Under the pieces are notes generated by a model. That model ran no database searches. It had not been told where the DNA came from and saw nothing but the letters and a program-made list of their open reading frames with translations. This document shows, piece after piece, positions 1 to 6,625 of a stretch of 16,652 bases of DNA; positions within the stretch are counted from its first letter, which is position 1; every line of letters starts with the position of its first letter. Source of the DNA: JAAAOZ01 sp964496595 (GTDB taxonomy: Bacteria; Chloroflexota; Anaerolineae; B4-G1; SLSP01); assembly GCA_964496595.1 (NCBI GenBank), contig CAZCAI010000115.1:1-16652 (forward strand), given 5' to 3'. The position numbers and the translations under genes are program-made.

Positions 1-463
1 CGGCGATCACCTCCCGGTCGGCCTCGATCTCGCGGCTGGGCGGCTGGTAGTGATACGAAGTACCCTCATCGCGCACCGCCGCCGTCGGGATGACGAGATG
101 CCCCACGGCTAAATCGCTATTCAGCACGCCGGCGCCGCCGCAGGCCACAAAGGACCGCCCACCCCGCGCGATGACCTCCTCCATCAGTCCAACGGCCAAC
201 GGGGCGCCAACGCCGGGATGCATCAGCGTGAACGGGCGCCCGTCCCATTCGGCGCGGTAGATGGGATGGCGACCCATCTCGGAGCGCATCGCGCCGATCT
301 TCTTCGCCTGGCCCTCCTCCACCAGCCTGGCGATCACATCCTGGAAGAAGCAGAGGACGACGTGCGGCGGCAGATCCGGCTGTCGCTTGATGACGGCGCG
401 GGGTTCGATCACGGCCTCGCGCGTCGGGTCGAATTCTAAAATGGGATAGGGTGATTTTTCCAT
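1..463 (-). CDS. Nucleoside phosphorylase, uridine phosphorylase-like (3' end outside window)
   Basis: Reading leftwards from ATG at 463 there is an open frame of 154 codons that runs off the window edge, so the C-terminal part is missing; family members are usually about 250-290 residues. The enzyme would cleave a nucleoside with phosphate to a free base and ribose-1-phosphate in cytosolic nucleoside salvage. Visible motifs fit the PNP/UDP phosphorylase family: PGVGAPLAV at residues 83-91 (a family glycine motif), CGGAG at 108-112, and IPTAAVRDEGTSYHY at 125-139, the block that in uridine-phosphorylase-like members lies near the nucleoside site. The start is set by AAGGAGA about 9 bases upstream. 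It lies downstream of recJ on the same strand, separated by 355 bases, so it is probably transcribed on its own. Substrate (uridine or purine nucleoside) cannot be decided from the N-terminal half. Confidence 0.85.
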   Translation of the reverse strand, partial: MEKSPYPILEFDPTREAVIEPRAVIKRQPDLPPHVVLCFFQDVIARLVEEGQAKKIGAMRSEMGRHPIYRAEWDGRPFTLMHPGVGAPLAVGLMEEVIARGGRSFVACGGAGVLNSDLAVGHLVIPTAAVRDEGTSYHYQPPSREIEADREVIA

Positions 464-818
464 TGGTAGGTTCTCCTTGAAAAGAGTTGAACGTTACAGG
501 TTGAAAGTTAGGTAGTGGTTAAAATTGACTGATGGCTTCACGCGGCTCAGATCACACAGAATCTCAATAAGGCATATCTTCCCACTTCACTCCCATTCCT
601 TGGGCCTTGTGTGGGCTTTTGGCCCCACCGCGACCTTGGTGGTGTTGAGCTTCATTGGGGTCATCAGTCAAAATTCACCACCATCGAAAGTTAAACGTTG
701 TGGGGGCGAGGCATTTGCACGAGATTCAACTTTCCTCAATCATCCTCATCTCAAGGTGCAACGCACTTTTTAACTCCTTTGAAACGTCAAAATCACGTCC
801 TATCGCTCGTTATAGAGT
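464..818. other. Gene-poor spacer between recJ and the phosphorylase gene
   Basis: This 355-base spacer holds the ribosome binding site of the phosphorylase and, just upstream of it (484-516), low-complexity GTTGAACGTT / GTTGAAAGTT phrases. It also carries one arm of the recJ-end inverted repeat (754-768). A short frame at 525-773 lacks a ribosome binding site and family likeness and is not called. I could not identify a convincing sigma-70 promoter for the phosphorylase. Confidence 0.6.
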
Positions 819-835
819 TTAAGTGCGTTGCACCT
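754..835. repeat. 15-bp perfect inverted repeat spanning the recJ stop codon
   Basis: Arm AGGTGCAACGCACTT at 754-768 is the exact reverse complement of AAGTGCGTTGCACCT at 821-835, with a 52-base spacer. The right arm lies inside the end of recJ and encodes its last residues, V-Q-R-T and the first bases of the stop. Each arm is itself a partial palindrome (GTGC..GCAC). There is no T-run after the distal arm on the minus strand, so it is not a standard terminator. It could be a REP-like repeat or an mRNA 3'-end stabilising stem. Confidence 0.7.
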
Positions 836-3185
836 GATTGATCAGGCTCTCAGCGTTGGCGCGGCGGAAGTGCCGACGATAGGCGGCGGTCTCCGCCAGG
901 GCGGATTGGAGGCTGGCGAGTGCGCGCCTGGCCCGATCTGGGGCCGGTTCGCCGCCGGGCGAGAGATATAGCAGATTCCCCTCGGTGCGCGCGATGCGCA
1001 CGTGCCCCTGCGCTTCCAGCCAAGCGATGGCGTGGCGCACGGTCGTCTCGCAATGAGCGGTCGCCGCTATGAGGCGCGCCAGCGAGACGCGCCCCTCCTC
1101 GGCGCGCAGGGCATACTTCACCAGCCCGGCGACCCGCTTCAGCAGCGATGACGCATCCGCCAGCCCCGGCAACACGCCGCAGAGATAGACCTTCGTCGGC
1201 GCAACGGCCTGCATCACTTCGCGCAGAACCGCCCCGCTCGGCGGACACGTCCAGACCACTAAGGAGTCGGCCTTAGCCAAATCGAAGCGATCCCGTCCGG
1301 GCGCCGCCTTCGAGTCAGGCCCTTCCCGCCAGATGCACACCTCTTCCTGCGATTTCTCCAGAAGTGGGCGCAACAGCAGCGCGGGATTCGGCTCGCGGCG
1401 GTAATCCACGATGGCGGGCGCGGACGGCGCGGCGGGTTCACCAATCGCTACGCCGGCTTCGGCATCCATCTCCATCGACCGCACGGCCTCCCAGACAACT
1501 TGCAAATGCCGCCCGCGATAGTCGTTGGCGCGGATGGTATACGCCAGATCGAAGCGCCCGCGCGGCAGCGGCGCGCCGCGCCACCGCCACCAGACCACCT
1601 CCTGCTCCTCCCCGGCGCGATCCTGCACGGCGACGCGCAGATGCTCGCCCGTCCGTCCCAGCTCGCGCTGGCCGACGACGGTCAAATCGCGCGAGGCCAA
1701 CGTCAGCGGCGGATTCCCCGCGCCGAAGGGGGCCAGCCGCCCCAGGTCATCGACCAACTCCAGGGAAAGCTCCGGCAGTGTCACGTAGCCATCGATCTGC
1801 AACGTGGGCCGCACCTCTTTCCCCGCCAGTTGCGCAGCGACGGCGCGCGAGAGGCCGCGTCGAAACGCGGGGACGTTCTCCGTTCGGATCGCCAGGCCCG
1901 CCGCCATCTCGTGGCCGCCGAAGTGCGCCAGCAAGTCGCTCTGCGCCGCAATCGCTTCGGTGATGTGACAGCCCGCGACGGAGCGGGCGGAGGCGCGACC
2001 CAGCTCGTCCGGCGGCGTCGCGATCAAGACCACGGGACGATGATAGCGCTCGCTCAAGCGGCTCGCCACGATGCCGATCACGCCCGGCGGCCACGCGGGA
2101 TTCGAGAGGACGAGGGCCGCGTACTTCAACAGGTCGGGATCGGCCGCGAGCTGCGCCTCCGCCGCCGCCTCCACCTGATCGCAGTACTGCTTGCGGCGCT
2201 CGTTCAGCGCCTCCAACTCGGAAGCTAAGATGCGCGCCTGCGTGAGATCCTCGGTGGTGAGGAAGTCCACGATGACGTTGGCATCGTCCAGGCGGCCCAG
2301 CGCGTTCATCCGCGGCCCGATCCGAAAGCCGATGTCCTCCGTATCCAACTGCGTGGGATCGTTGATCTTCGCCAACTTCATCAACTCCTGGAGGCCCAGA
2401 CGCGGCGTATGGCGCAGCACCTCCAGGCCCTTCTGGAGGAGATAGCGCGTATCGTCCACCTGCTCCGCCACATCGACGACGATGCCCAGCGCGACTAAAT
2501 CCAAGTACGGTTCGGTCGCCGCCGCCGGTCGCCCCAGATGCGCGGAGAGCGCCTGGGCCAATTTGTAGGCCACACCGACGCCGGGCAGCGTCGCCAGCGG
2601 ATGATCCTCCGGCAACCGATGGGGATTGATGATCGCGACGGCGTCCGGCAACGTCGGCGGCAGCTCGTGGTGATCGGTGATGATCACATCCACGCCGTGG
2701 CGCTGGGCGTAGGCCACCGGCTCGTGCGCGCTGATGCCCGTGTCGCACGTCAGGAGCACATCGACGCCCTCGGCCAGGATCGGCTTGAGGAAGGGCAGCT
2801 TGATGCCGTGGGATTCCTCGGCGCGGACGGGAATATGATAGGAGACGCGCGCGCCCACCGCCCGCAGCATCTCGACTAAGAGCGTGGTGGATGTCTGCCC
2901 ATCGACGTCAAAATCGCCCCAAACGCAGATCTGCTCCGCGCGCTCGATGGCGGCAGCCAGGCGCGCCACGGCGCGCGCCATATCGGGCAGCTCGGAGGCC
3001 GGCGCGGGCGTATAAGCCGCCGGATCCAAGAAAGCGCGCGCGGCAGCCGCCGGATCCGGCCCCTGCGCGATGCCGCGTCGCACCAACGTCTCCGCCACAA
3101 GCGGATGGCCGCCCACCGACTCGCGCAATATTTCCGGCGCCGCCACGGGCGGCGGCTCCCGCCAGATCAGATCACCCTCATCCAT
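819..3185 (-). CDS. recJ: Single-stranded-DNA-specific 5'-3' exonuclease RecJ
   Basis: This 788-residue protein is a DHH-family nuclease that degrades single-stranded DNA from 5' ends in recombination, mismatch and base-excision repair. Motifs appear in order: GDFDVDG at 90-96 (motif I), CDTG at 147-150, TDHH at 170-173 (the DHH motif), the GIVVDVA segment at 234-240 carrying the expected Asp, GPRMNALGRL at 290-299, PPGVIGIVASRL at 366-377, and GGHEMAAG at 423-430 (DHHA1 domain). An OB-like region follows. A long C-terminal extension, with a winged-helix-like segment around residues 700-750, makes it longer than E. coli RecJ (577 residues) and similar to the longer bacterial forms. The start is ATG at 3185 with GGAG about 8 bases upstream. 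The last four residues and part of the stop codon are supplied by the inverted repeat described separately. The next gene upstream on the same strand (apgM) ends in a terminator, so recJ likely has its own promoter. Confidence 0.95.
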   Translation of the reverse strand: MDEGDLIWREPPPVAAPEILRESVGGHPLVAETLVRRGIAQGPDPAAAARAFLDPAAYTPAPASELPDMARAVARLAAAIERAEQICVWGDFDVDGQTSTTLLVEMLRAVGARVSYHIPVRAEESHGIKLPFLKPILAEGVDVLLTCDTGISAHEPVAYAQRHGVDVIITDHHELPPTLPDAVAIINPHRLPEDHPLATLPGVGVAYKLAQALSAHLGRPAAATEPYLDLVALGIVVDVAEQVDDTRYLLQKGLEVLRHTPRLGLQELMKLAKINDPTQLDTEDIGFRIGPRMNALGRLDDANVIVDFLTTEDLTQARILASELEALNERRKQYCDQVEAAAEAQLAADPDLLKYAALVLSNPAWPPGVIGIVASRLSERYHRPVVLIATPPDELGRASARSVAGCHITEAIAAQSDLLAHFGGHEMAAGLAIRTENVPAFRRGLSRAVAAQLAGKEVRPTLQIDGYVTLPELSLELVDDLGRLAPFGAGNPPLTLASRDLTVVGQRELGRTGEHLRVAVQDRAGEEQEVVWWRWRGAPLPRGRFDLAYTIRANDYRGRHLQVVWEAVRSMEMDAEAGVAIGEPAAPSAPAIVDYRREPNPALLLRPLLEKSQEEVCIWREGPDSKAAPGRDRFDLAKADSLVVWTCPPSGAVLREVMQAVAPTKVYLCGVLPGLADASSLLKRVAGLVKYALRAEEGRVSLARLIAATAHCETTVRHAIAWLEAQGHVRIARTEGNLLYLSPGGEPAPDRARRALASLQSALAETAAYRRHFRRANAESLINQVQRT

Positions 3186-3271
3186 ATCTCACACTCCATT
3201 CCTACCTTTGTTTCACCCCAAATCCCATAAGGCTCTTGGGGATGGTTCAGTAATTGGTTGACAATTGTTCG

Positions 3272-3366
3272 TTCGTAGTGAGGCACGCAATGAATGCTAA
3301 TGAATGGAGTGCCGTTGTGAAGACCCGAAAACGCCACTCCGCTAGCGCTTCGAGGCTTACTACGAA
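3272..3366 (+). repeat. MITE-like dispersed repeat, copy 1
   Basis: The element begins TTCGTAGTGAGGC and ends GAGGCTTACTACGAA, giving imperfect terminal inverted repeats. A second nested pair is GGAGTGCCG near 3306 and CGCCACTCC near 3332. The block ATGGAGTGCCGTTGTGAA (3304-3321) recurs exactly, inverted, at 10297-10314, and AAAACGCCACTCCGCT also recurs in that copy. It contains no open frame, and its length (95 bases) suits a non-autonomous element or a structured RNA. Confidence 0.7.
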
Positions 3367-3525
3367 TAGAAAGAATCATTTCTCCGTGCGTCTCTGTGCC
3401 TTCTCGGTGATGCTCTGTATCCAAATTAAACCGCTGGATGAACGGAGGGAATGATTTCACCCAATTTCCTATATGAGCCATCCCATAACAGCCATTCTAC
3501 ATTCATCACTCGCAATTCGCCATTA

Positions 3526-3556
3526 TAACAAAAAGGGGCGACCTCCTGGCCGCCCC
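3526..3556 (-). terminator. Intrinsic terminator of apgM
   Basis: Read on the minus strand, GGGGCGGCC and GGTCGCCCC form a 9-bp stem (one G-T pair) closed by an AGGA loop and followed by TTTTTGTT. It starts 38 bases after the apgM stop codon, the usual place for a Rho-independent terminator. Confidence 0.85.
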
Positions 3557-3593
3557 CATACTCTTGATGCTCTGCGACGCAGTCGGTTGGGCC

Positions 3594-4796
3594 TTAGGCG
3601 CCAAATTTGGTCAGGCGCCCGGCGTTCGCCATCATCAACGGCACGAGATTGGGGTGCATAATGTGCCCCAGACCGCCCTTCATGCAGTCGCGCTCGCCGA
3701 AGGCCGTCGTAGCATCCGGGCAGATGTACCTGGACCACAACAACGTCGGGGCCTCGTGCCACGAGTGCGCTTTGAGCGCGCACGGCGTGCTGTGATCGCA
3801 CGTCACCATAATGACGTCCGGTTTCAGATCCAAAATCTGCGGTAGAAGCTCATCCGTCTCTTCGATTACGTGCTTCTTCCCCTCGAAGTTGCCATCCTCG
3901 CCGTAGCTGTCCGTCTTCTTGACGTGGAAGAAGAAAAAGTCGTAGGCATCCCAGTGCTCCCGCAGCGTCTCGATCTCATCCTCGATAGTGCTGCCCGTCT
4001 CCAAAATGTCCATCCCGACCAGGCGCGCGATGCCGCGATACATCGGGTAGGTGGCGATGGCGCCCAACTTCATCTTGCACATATCGGGCATCTGCGGGAT
4101 GGGCGGGACCTTGCCCAGGCCGCGCAGGTTGAGGCTATTCGCCTGTGGCTCATCGGCCAGAATCTCGCGGGCCTTGCTCACCCATTGATTCACCAGCGCC
4201 GCCGTCTTCTCGGCCTCCGGTCGGATAGCCTCCACGGGCAGCGGGGGCACGCCCGTCTTCTGCGGGTCGGTATCCGTAAGGCCGTCCACCAGGTTCTCGC
4301 CGCGCAACACGAGCATGAAGCGATATTCCTTCACCACGCGAACGAAGGTTTCCACGCCGGGCAACTCCACTTTCTGGAGTTTCTTGACCAGCCGCGCGCC
4401 CTCTTCCGTGGGGATGCGGCCCGCGCGTCGATCTAAGATGTTGCCCGATTCATCGACGGTGGCGAAGTTGCCGCGCGCGGCCAGGTCGTTCGGCCCCAGA
4501 TCAAAATTGATGCCCAAAGCCGAAAGCACGCCGCGCCCAATCTCCCACTCCAGCGGATCGTAGCCGAAGAGGCCCACGTGGCCGGGGCCGCTGCCGGGCG
4601 TGATCCCCGGCCGCACCGGCGTGGACAGGCCCAAGATCGACTTCTCCGCCAGCGCATCAAAATTCGGCGTCTCCGCCGCCTCCAACGCGGTCAAGCCCTC
4701 CGGGCCGGGCAAACCGCCCACCCCATCCATCACCAACAGAATCATCTTCGATGTACCCGGAATGCTAAGCCGTTCCAACCACTCCAATTGTTTCAT
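3594..4796 (-). CDS. apgM: 2,3-bisphosphoglycerate-independent phosphoglycerate mutase, archaeal type (aPGAM)
   Basis: This 400-residue enzyme of the alkaline-phosphatase superfamily would interconvert 3- and 2-phosphoglycerate in cytosolic glycolysis and gluconeogenesis, using two metal ions. Visible motifs are MDGVGGL at 23-29 (first metal-binding Asp), TPGSGPGHVGLFGYDP at 66-81 (region of the phosphorylated serine), DRRAGRI at 122-128, HVKKTDSYGEDGN at 291-303, CDHSTP at 333-338, HSWHEAP at 344-350 and GGLGHIMH at 374-381. It is the shorter archaeal-type form, not the ~510-residue GpmI, and is known in several bacterial phyla. The frame stays open upstream to 4943, but ATG at 4796 is chosen. 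It has AAAGGAG 7 bases upstream, gives the family's normal length, and lies just downstream of a good promoter; the longer start would lie upstream of that promoter. Monocistronic: promoter above, terminator below. Confidence 0.93.
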   Translation of the reverse strand: MKQLEWLERLSIPGTSKMILLVMDGVGGLPGPEGLTALEAAETPNFDALAEKSILGLSTPVRPGITPGSGPGHVGLFGYDPLEWEIGRGVLSALGINFDLGPNDLAARGNFATVDESGNILDRRAGRIPTEEGARLVKKLQKVELPGVETFVRVVKEYRFMLVLRGENLVDGLTDTDPQKTGVPPLPVEAIRPEAEKTAALVNQWVSKAREILADEPQANSLNLRGLGKVPPIPQMPDMCKMKLGAIATYPMYRGIARLVGMDILETGSTIEDEIETLREHWDAYDFFFFHVKKTDSYGEDGNFEGKKHVIEETDELLPQILDLKPDVIMVTCDHSTPCALKAHSWHEAPTLLWSRYICPDATTAFGERDCMKGGLGHIMHPNLVPLMMANAGRLTKFGA

Positions 4797-4842
4797 CGTA
4801 TAGCTCCTTTTCGCTGCTAAAAATAAGGGGTCCTCCATAAAA

Positions 4843-4870
4843 ACTATATCACGAGCACCCCTGTGGTCAA
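4843..4870 (-). promoter_or_regulatory. Sigma-70-type promoter of apgM
   Basis: On the minus strand TTGACC (4870-4865) is followed after 16 bases by TATAGT (4848-4843), preceded by TG one base upstream, an extended -10. Transcription would start near 4836, leaving a leader of about 40 bases with a good ribosome binding site. Confidence 0.75.
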
Positions 4871-4921
4871 GCGATTTGGGGATCACGCAGCCGGGCAGTG
4901 AACTACCCGTCTCAAAGCTGA

Positions 4922-4974
4922 AGTCGGCTGGAAGCCGACTCAAAGCCGGAAATCCTCGCCCATTCTAGTCGGCT
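4922..4974. repeat. AGTCGGCT hairpin plus a third half-site
   Basis: AGTCGGCT (4922-4929) and AGCCGACT (4933-4940) are perfect 8-base arms around a 3-base loop. A third AGTCGGCT stands alone at 4967-4974. Related hairpins (GCGACT..AGTCGC and AGTCGG..CCGACT) lie at 14020-14065, which points to a dispersed repeat family. Confidence 0.65.
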
Positions 4975-5010
4975 TTCATAGCTCAACAGAATTGGACACC
5001 GCTACGATGG

Positions 5011-5065
5011 GGCAGTTTTAGCCTCCAACTTATCTATTTCCCCGTCGATCAGGGCTAAAACTGCC
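5011..5065. repeat. 13-bp perfect inverted repeat
   Basis: GGCAGTTTTAGCC (5011-5023) is the exact reverse complement of GGCTAAAACTGCC (5053-5065), with a 29-base spacer. No T-run follows on either strand, so it is not an obvious terminator. Confidence 0.7.
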
Positions 5066-5066
5066 A

Positions 5067-5106
5067 GGCTCAGGATTCACGGTTCGCGAACCGTGAATCC
5101 TAAGCC
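5067..5106. repeat. 40-base near-perfect palindrome
   Basis: The core 5072-5101 is a perfect 30-base palindrome: AGGATTCACGGTTCG followed directly by CGAACCGTGAATCCT. GGCT at 5067-5070 and AGCC at 5103-5106 extend it across a single mismatched pair. With no loop bases it may act as DNA (operator or protein-binding palindrome) or form a cruciform. It abuts the candidate -35 element of the Ig-like gene. Confidence 0.8.
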
Positions 5107-5108
5107 GC

Positions 5109-5136
5109 TTGCCATCCCATGCTTTCATGTTAGACT
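5109..5136 (+). promoter_or_regulatory. Candidate promoter of the Ig-like/pth/mfd operon
   Basis: TTGCCA (5109-5114) and TAGACT (5131-5136) are 16 bases apart, with TGT directly before the -10 hexamer. This matches an extended -10 promoter only moderately. The start would be near 5143, giving a leader of about 80 bases. The perfect TTGACA at 5171 has no matching -10 at proper distance. Confidence 0.45.
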
Positions 5137-5222
5137 GCTTTTTGTACAACCCGCTAGACCTGGGCGCTGTTTGACAATACCAAGGCGTGATCATCGCGAT
5201 ACTTTAAGGAGCCGGCACACGT

Positions 5223-6023
5223 ATGATGAGGATGGACACCAAGAAAATTTTGCGATATGGACTTATCCTATCCCTACTGCTGACGTTCTTCGCAACGGAG
5301 TCAGGACGAGCCGCGCCGTCGAATCAAGATACCGTGCTGATGATCACCGCGCCCGCCGAGGGCAGCACGGTCAGCGGCGAGGTGACCATCGAGGGCACCG
5401 CGACGCATCCCAACTTCGCCTCCTACGGCGTGCTCTACGCCGCCGGCCCCACCCCCACCGCCGATTCGCAATGGGTGCCGATCACCTTCGGCGTCCAAAC
5501 GATGGTCGTCAACGGGGCATTAGCCACGTGGGATACAACCGTCGAGAACATCCCCAACGGTCAATACACGCTGGCGCTGGCCGTCTACGAGCAGGGCAAC
5601 AACGAACCACAACTCCATTTCGTCAATAACATCACCGTTAATAATGAAGAGGCCACGCCGACCCCCACGGCGACGACCGAGACCGTCGCGGAGCCGACGG
5701 CCCAACCGACCGAGGAACAACCCGGCGAGGGCGGGGACGCAGGCCCCGTCGGCCCGACGGTTGTCCAGCCGCCGACGCCCACCCCGCGCGCGACGCCCAC
5801 CGTAGCGCCCGACGAGGGCGACGCGACGACAGAAGAAGATGAAGGCGGCCTCTTCGACGCCGCCACAATCTTCTCCGTCGAATCGATCAGGGAGACCTTC
5901 TGCGCGGGCGCGTGGTTAGCGGTCTTGATCTACGCCGTCGGCATCCTCTATGTGGCCGCCAAAGCCGTCATCCGCTACTACCTGCGCCAGCGCAGCAAGC
6001 AAGCAGGAAAGCAAACCTCGTGA
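5223..6023 (+). CDS. Secreted, membrane-anchored Ig-like domain protein
   Basis: The 266-residue protein starts with a basic segment and a hydrophobic stretch (residues 8-24), a likely signal peptide with cleavage near GRA-AP at 29-32. Residues about 36-140 look like a single bacterial Ig-like beta-sandwich: ITAPAEGSTVSGEVTIEGTA and a YTLALAVYEQ strand near the end. A Pro/Thr/Glu-rich linker spans about 143-205. One transmembrane helix lies at 228-250, followed by a short basic tail (RYYLRQRSKQ) expected in the cytoplasm. The fold and layout suggest a cell-surface spacer or binding protein; no catalytic motif is seen and no function can be assigned. ATG at 5223 has AAGGAG 11 bases upstream; a second ATG directly follows. 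Its stop overlaps the GTG start of pth, so the two are likely co-translated. Confidence 0.8.
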   Translation: MMRMDTKKILRYGLILSLLLTFFATESGRAAPSNQDTVLMITAPAEGSTVSGEVTIEGTATHPNFASYGVLYAAGPTPTADSQWVPITFGVQTMVVNGALATWDTTVENIPNGQYTLALAVYEQGNNEPQLHFVNNITVNNEEATPTPTATTETVAEPTAQPTEEQPGEGGDAGPVGPTVVQPPTPTPRATPTVAPDEGDATTEEDEGGLFDAATIFSVESIRETFCAGAWLAVLIYAVGILYVAAKAVIRYYLRQRSKQAGKQTS

Positions 6024-6601
6024 GCGATTTTTACCTCATCGCCGGGCTGGGCAATCCCGGCGCGCGTTACGCGCGCAATCGCCACAACATCGGATTCCAG
6101 ACAGTCGAGGAGTTCGCGGATCAACACCGCTTGAGCTTCTCGAAGAGCGAGCATCACGCGCAGACCGCCCACGGCCACATCCAAGACTATCGCGTCGTGC
6201 TGGCCAAGCCCCAGACCTGGATGAATCACAGCGGACGCGCCCTCAGCGCGCTGGCCGGCTACTACAACATCCCCGCCGAGCGCATCTTAGTCATCTACGA
6301 TGACTTGGATATCGAGTTGGGCATGGTGCGCTATCGCCAGGAAAGCGGCAGCGGCGGCCATCGCGGCGTGCAATCCATCATCCAACACCTGGGCGCGCAA
6401 GCCTTCCCCCGCCTGCGCCTGGGCATCGGGCGCCCGCCGGGCCGGATGGATCCCGCCGACTATGTCTTACAAGATTTCTCGGCGGATGAAGAACCCATCG
6501 TCTGGGACGTGCTCCGCCTCACCAACCAGTTGATTGTGGATTGGCTGAACGACGCCCCGGAGTTCCACCAGGCCGGCATGACCTGGCGCGTCGCATTGTA
6601 G
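6020..6601 (+). CDS. pth: Peptidyl-tRNA hydrolase
   Basis: The 193-residue enzyme releases tRNA from peptidyl-tRNAs that drop off the ribosome. The family pattern is clear: AGLGNPGARYARNRHNIG with Asn12 and the catalytic His22, KPQTWMN at 63-69 with Asn69, and YDDLD at 93-97 with Asp94. In GSGGHRGVQSI (110-120) the position that is Asn114 in E. coli is Arg, a variation worth noting. The start is GTG at 6020, which overlaps the TGA of the upstream gene (GTGA) and has AGGAAA about 10 bases upstream. The frame extends further upstream to an ATG at 5912, but that stretch lies inside the upstream gene and has no Pth likeness. mfd follows after 24 bases; pth and mfd are neighbours in Bacillus as well, so the pairing is old or recurrent. 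Confidence 0.94.
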   Translation: MSDFYLIAGLGNPGARYARNRHNIGFQTVEEFADQHRLSFSKSEHHAQTAHGHIQDYRVVLAKPQTWMNHSGRALSALAGYYNIPAERILVIYDDLDIELGMVRYRQESGSGGHRGVQSIIQHLGAQAFPRLRLGIGRPPGRMDPADYVLQDFSADEEPIVWDVLRLTNQLIVDWLNDAPEFHQAGMTWRVAL

Positions 6602-6625
6602 ATTAAGTGTAGATCGAGTTGCAAC

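Larger units (their letters stand above)
3186..3593. other. Repeat-filled spacer between apgM and recJ
   Basis: The 408 bases hold the recJ leader, a MITE-like repeat (3272-3366), a phrase related to CACAGAGACGCACGGAGAAA read on the minus strand (3380-3409), AT-rich phrases CATTCTACATTCATCACTCG (3492-3511) and the apgM terminator. No gene is supported. Short frames on both strands lack ribosome binding sites and run across the repeats. Confidence 0.6.
4797..5222. other. Divergent, palindrome-rich spacer between apgM and the Ig-like gene
   Basis: This 426-base spacer holds the apgM promoter on the minus strand, a candidate promoter for the Ig-like gene on the plus strand, and three separate inverted repeats (4922-4940, 5011-5065, 5067-5106). 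No coding region is supported; a plus-strand frame entering at 5093 overlaps the 5223 gene in another frame and is not convincing. Confidence 0.7.

Noticed and set aside
525..773. Possible 82-residue small gene
   Set aside because: No ribosome binding site, no recognisable domain, and its end lies in the recJ-end inverted repeat.
4797..4943. N-terminal extension of apgM to ATG at 4943
   Set aside because: It would place the start upstream of the apgM promoter, reads as hairpin DNA, and has no ribosome binding site; the 4796 start has one and gives the normal family length.
5171..5203. TTGACA with GATACT as the Ig-like gene promoter
   Set aside because: The spacing is 21 bases, too long for sigma-70; the pair at 5109-5136 fits better.
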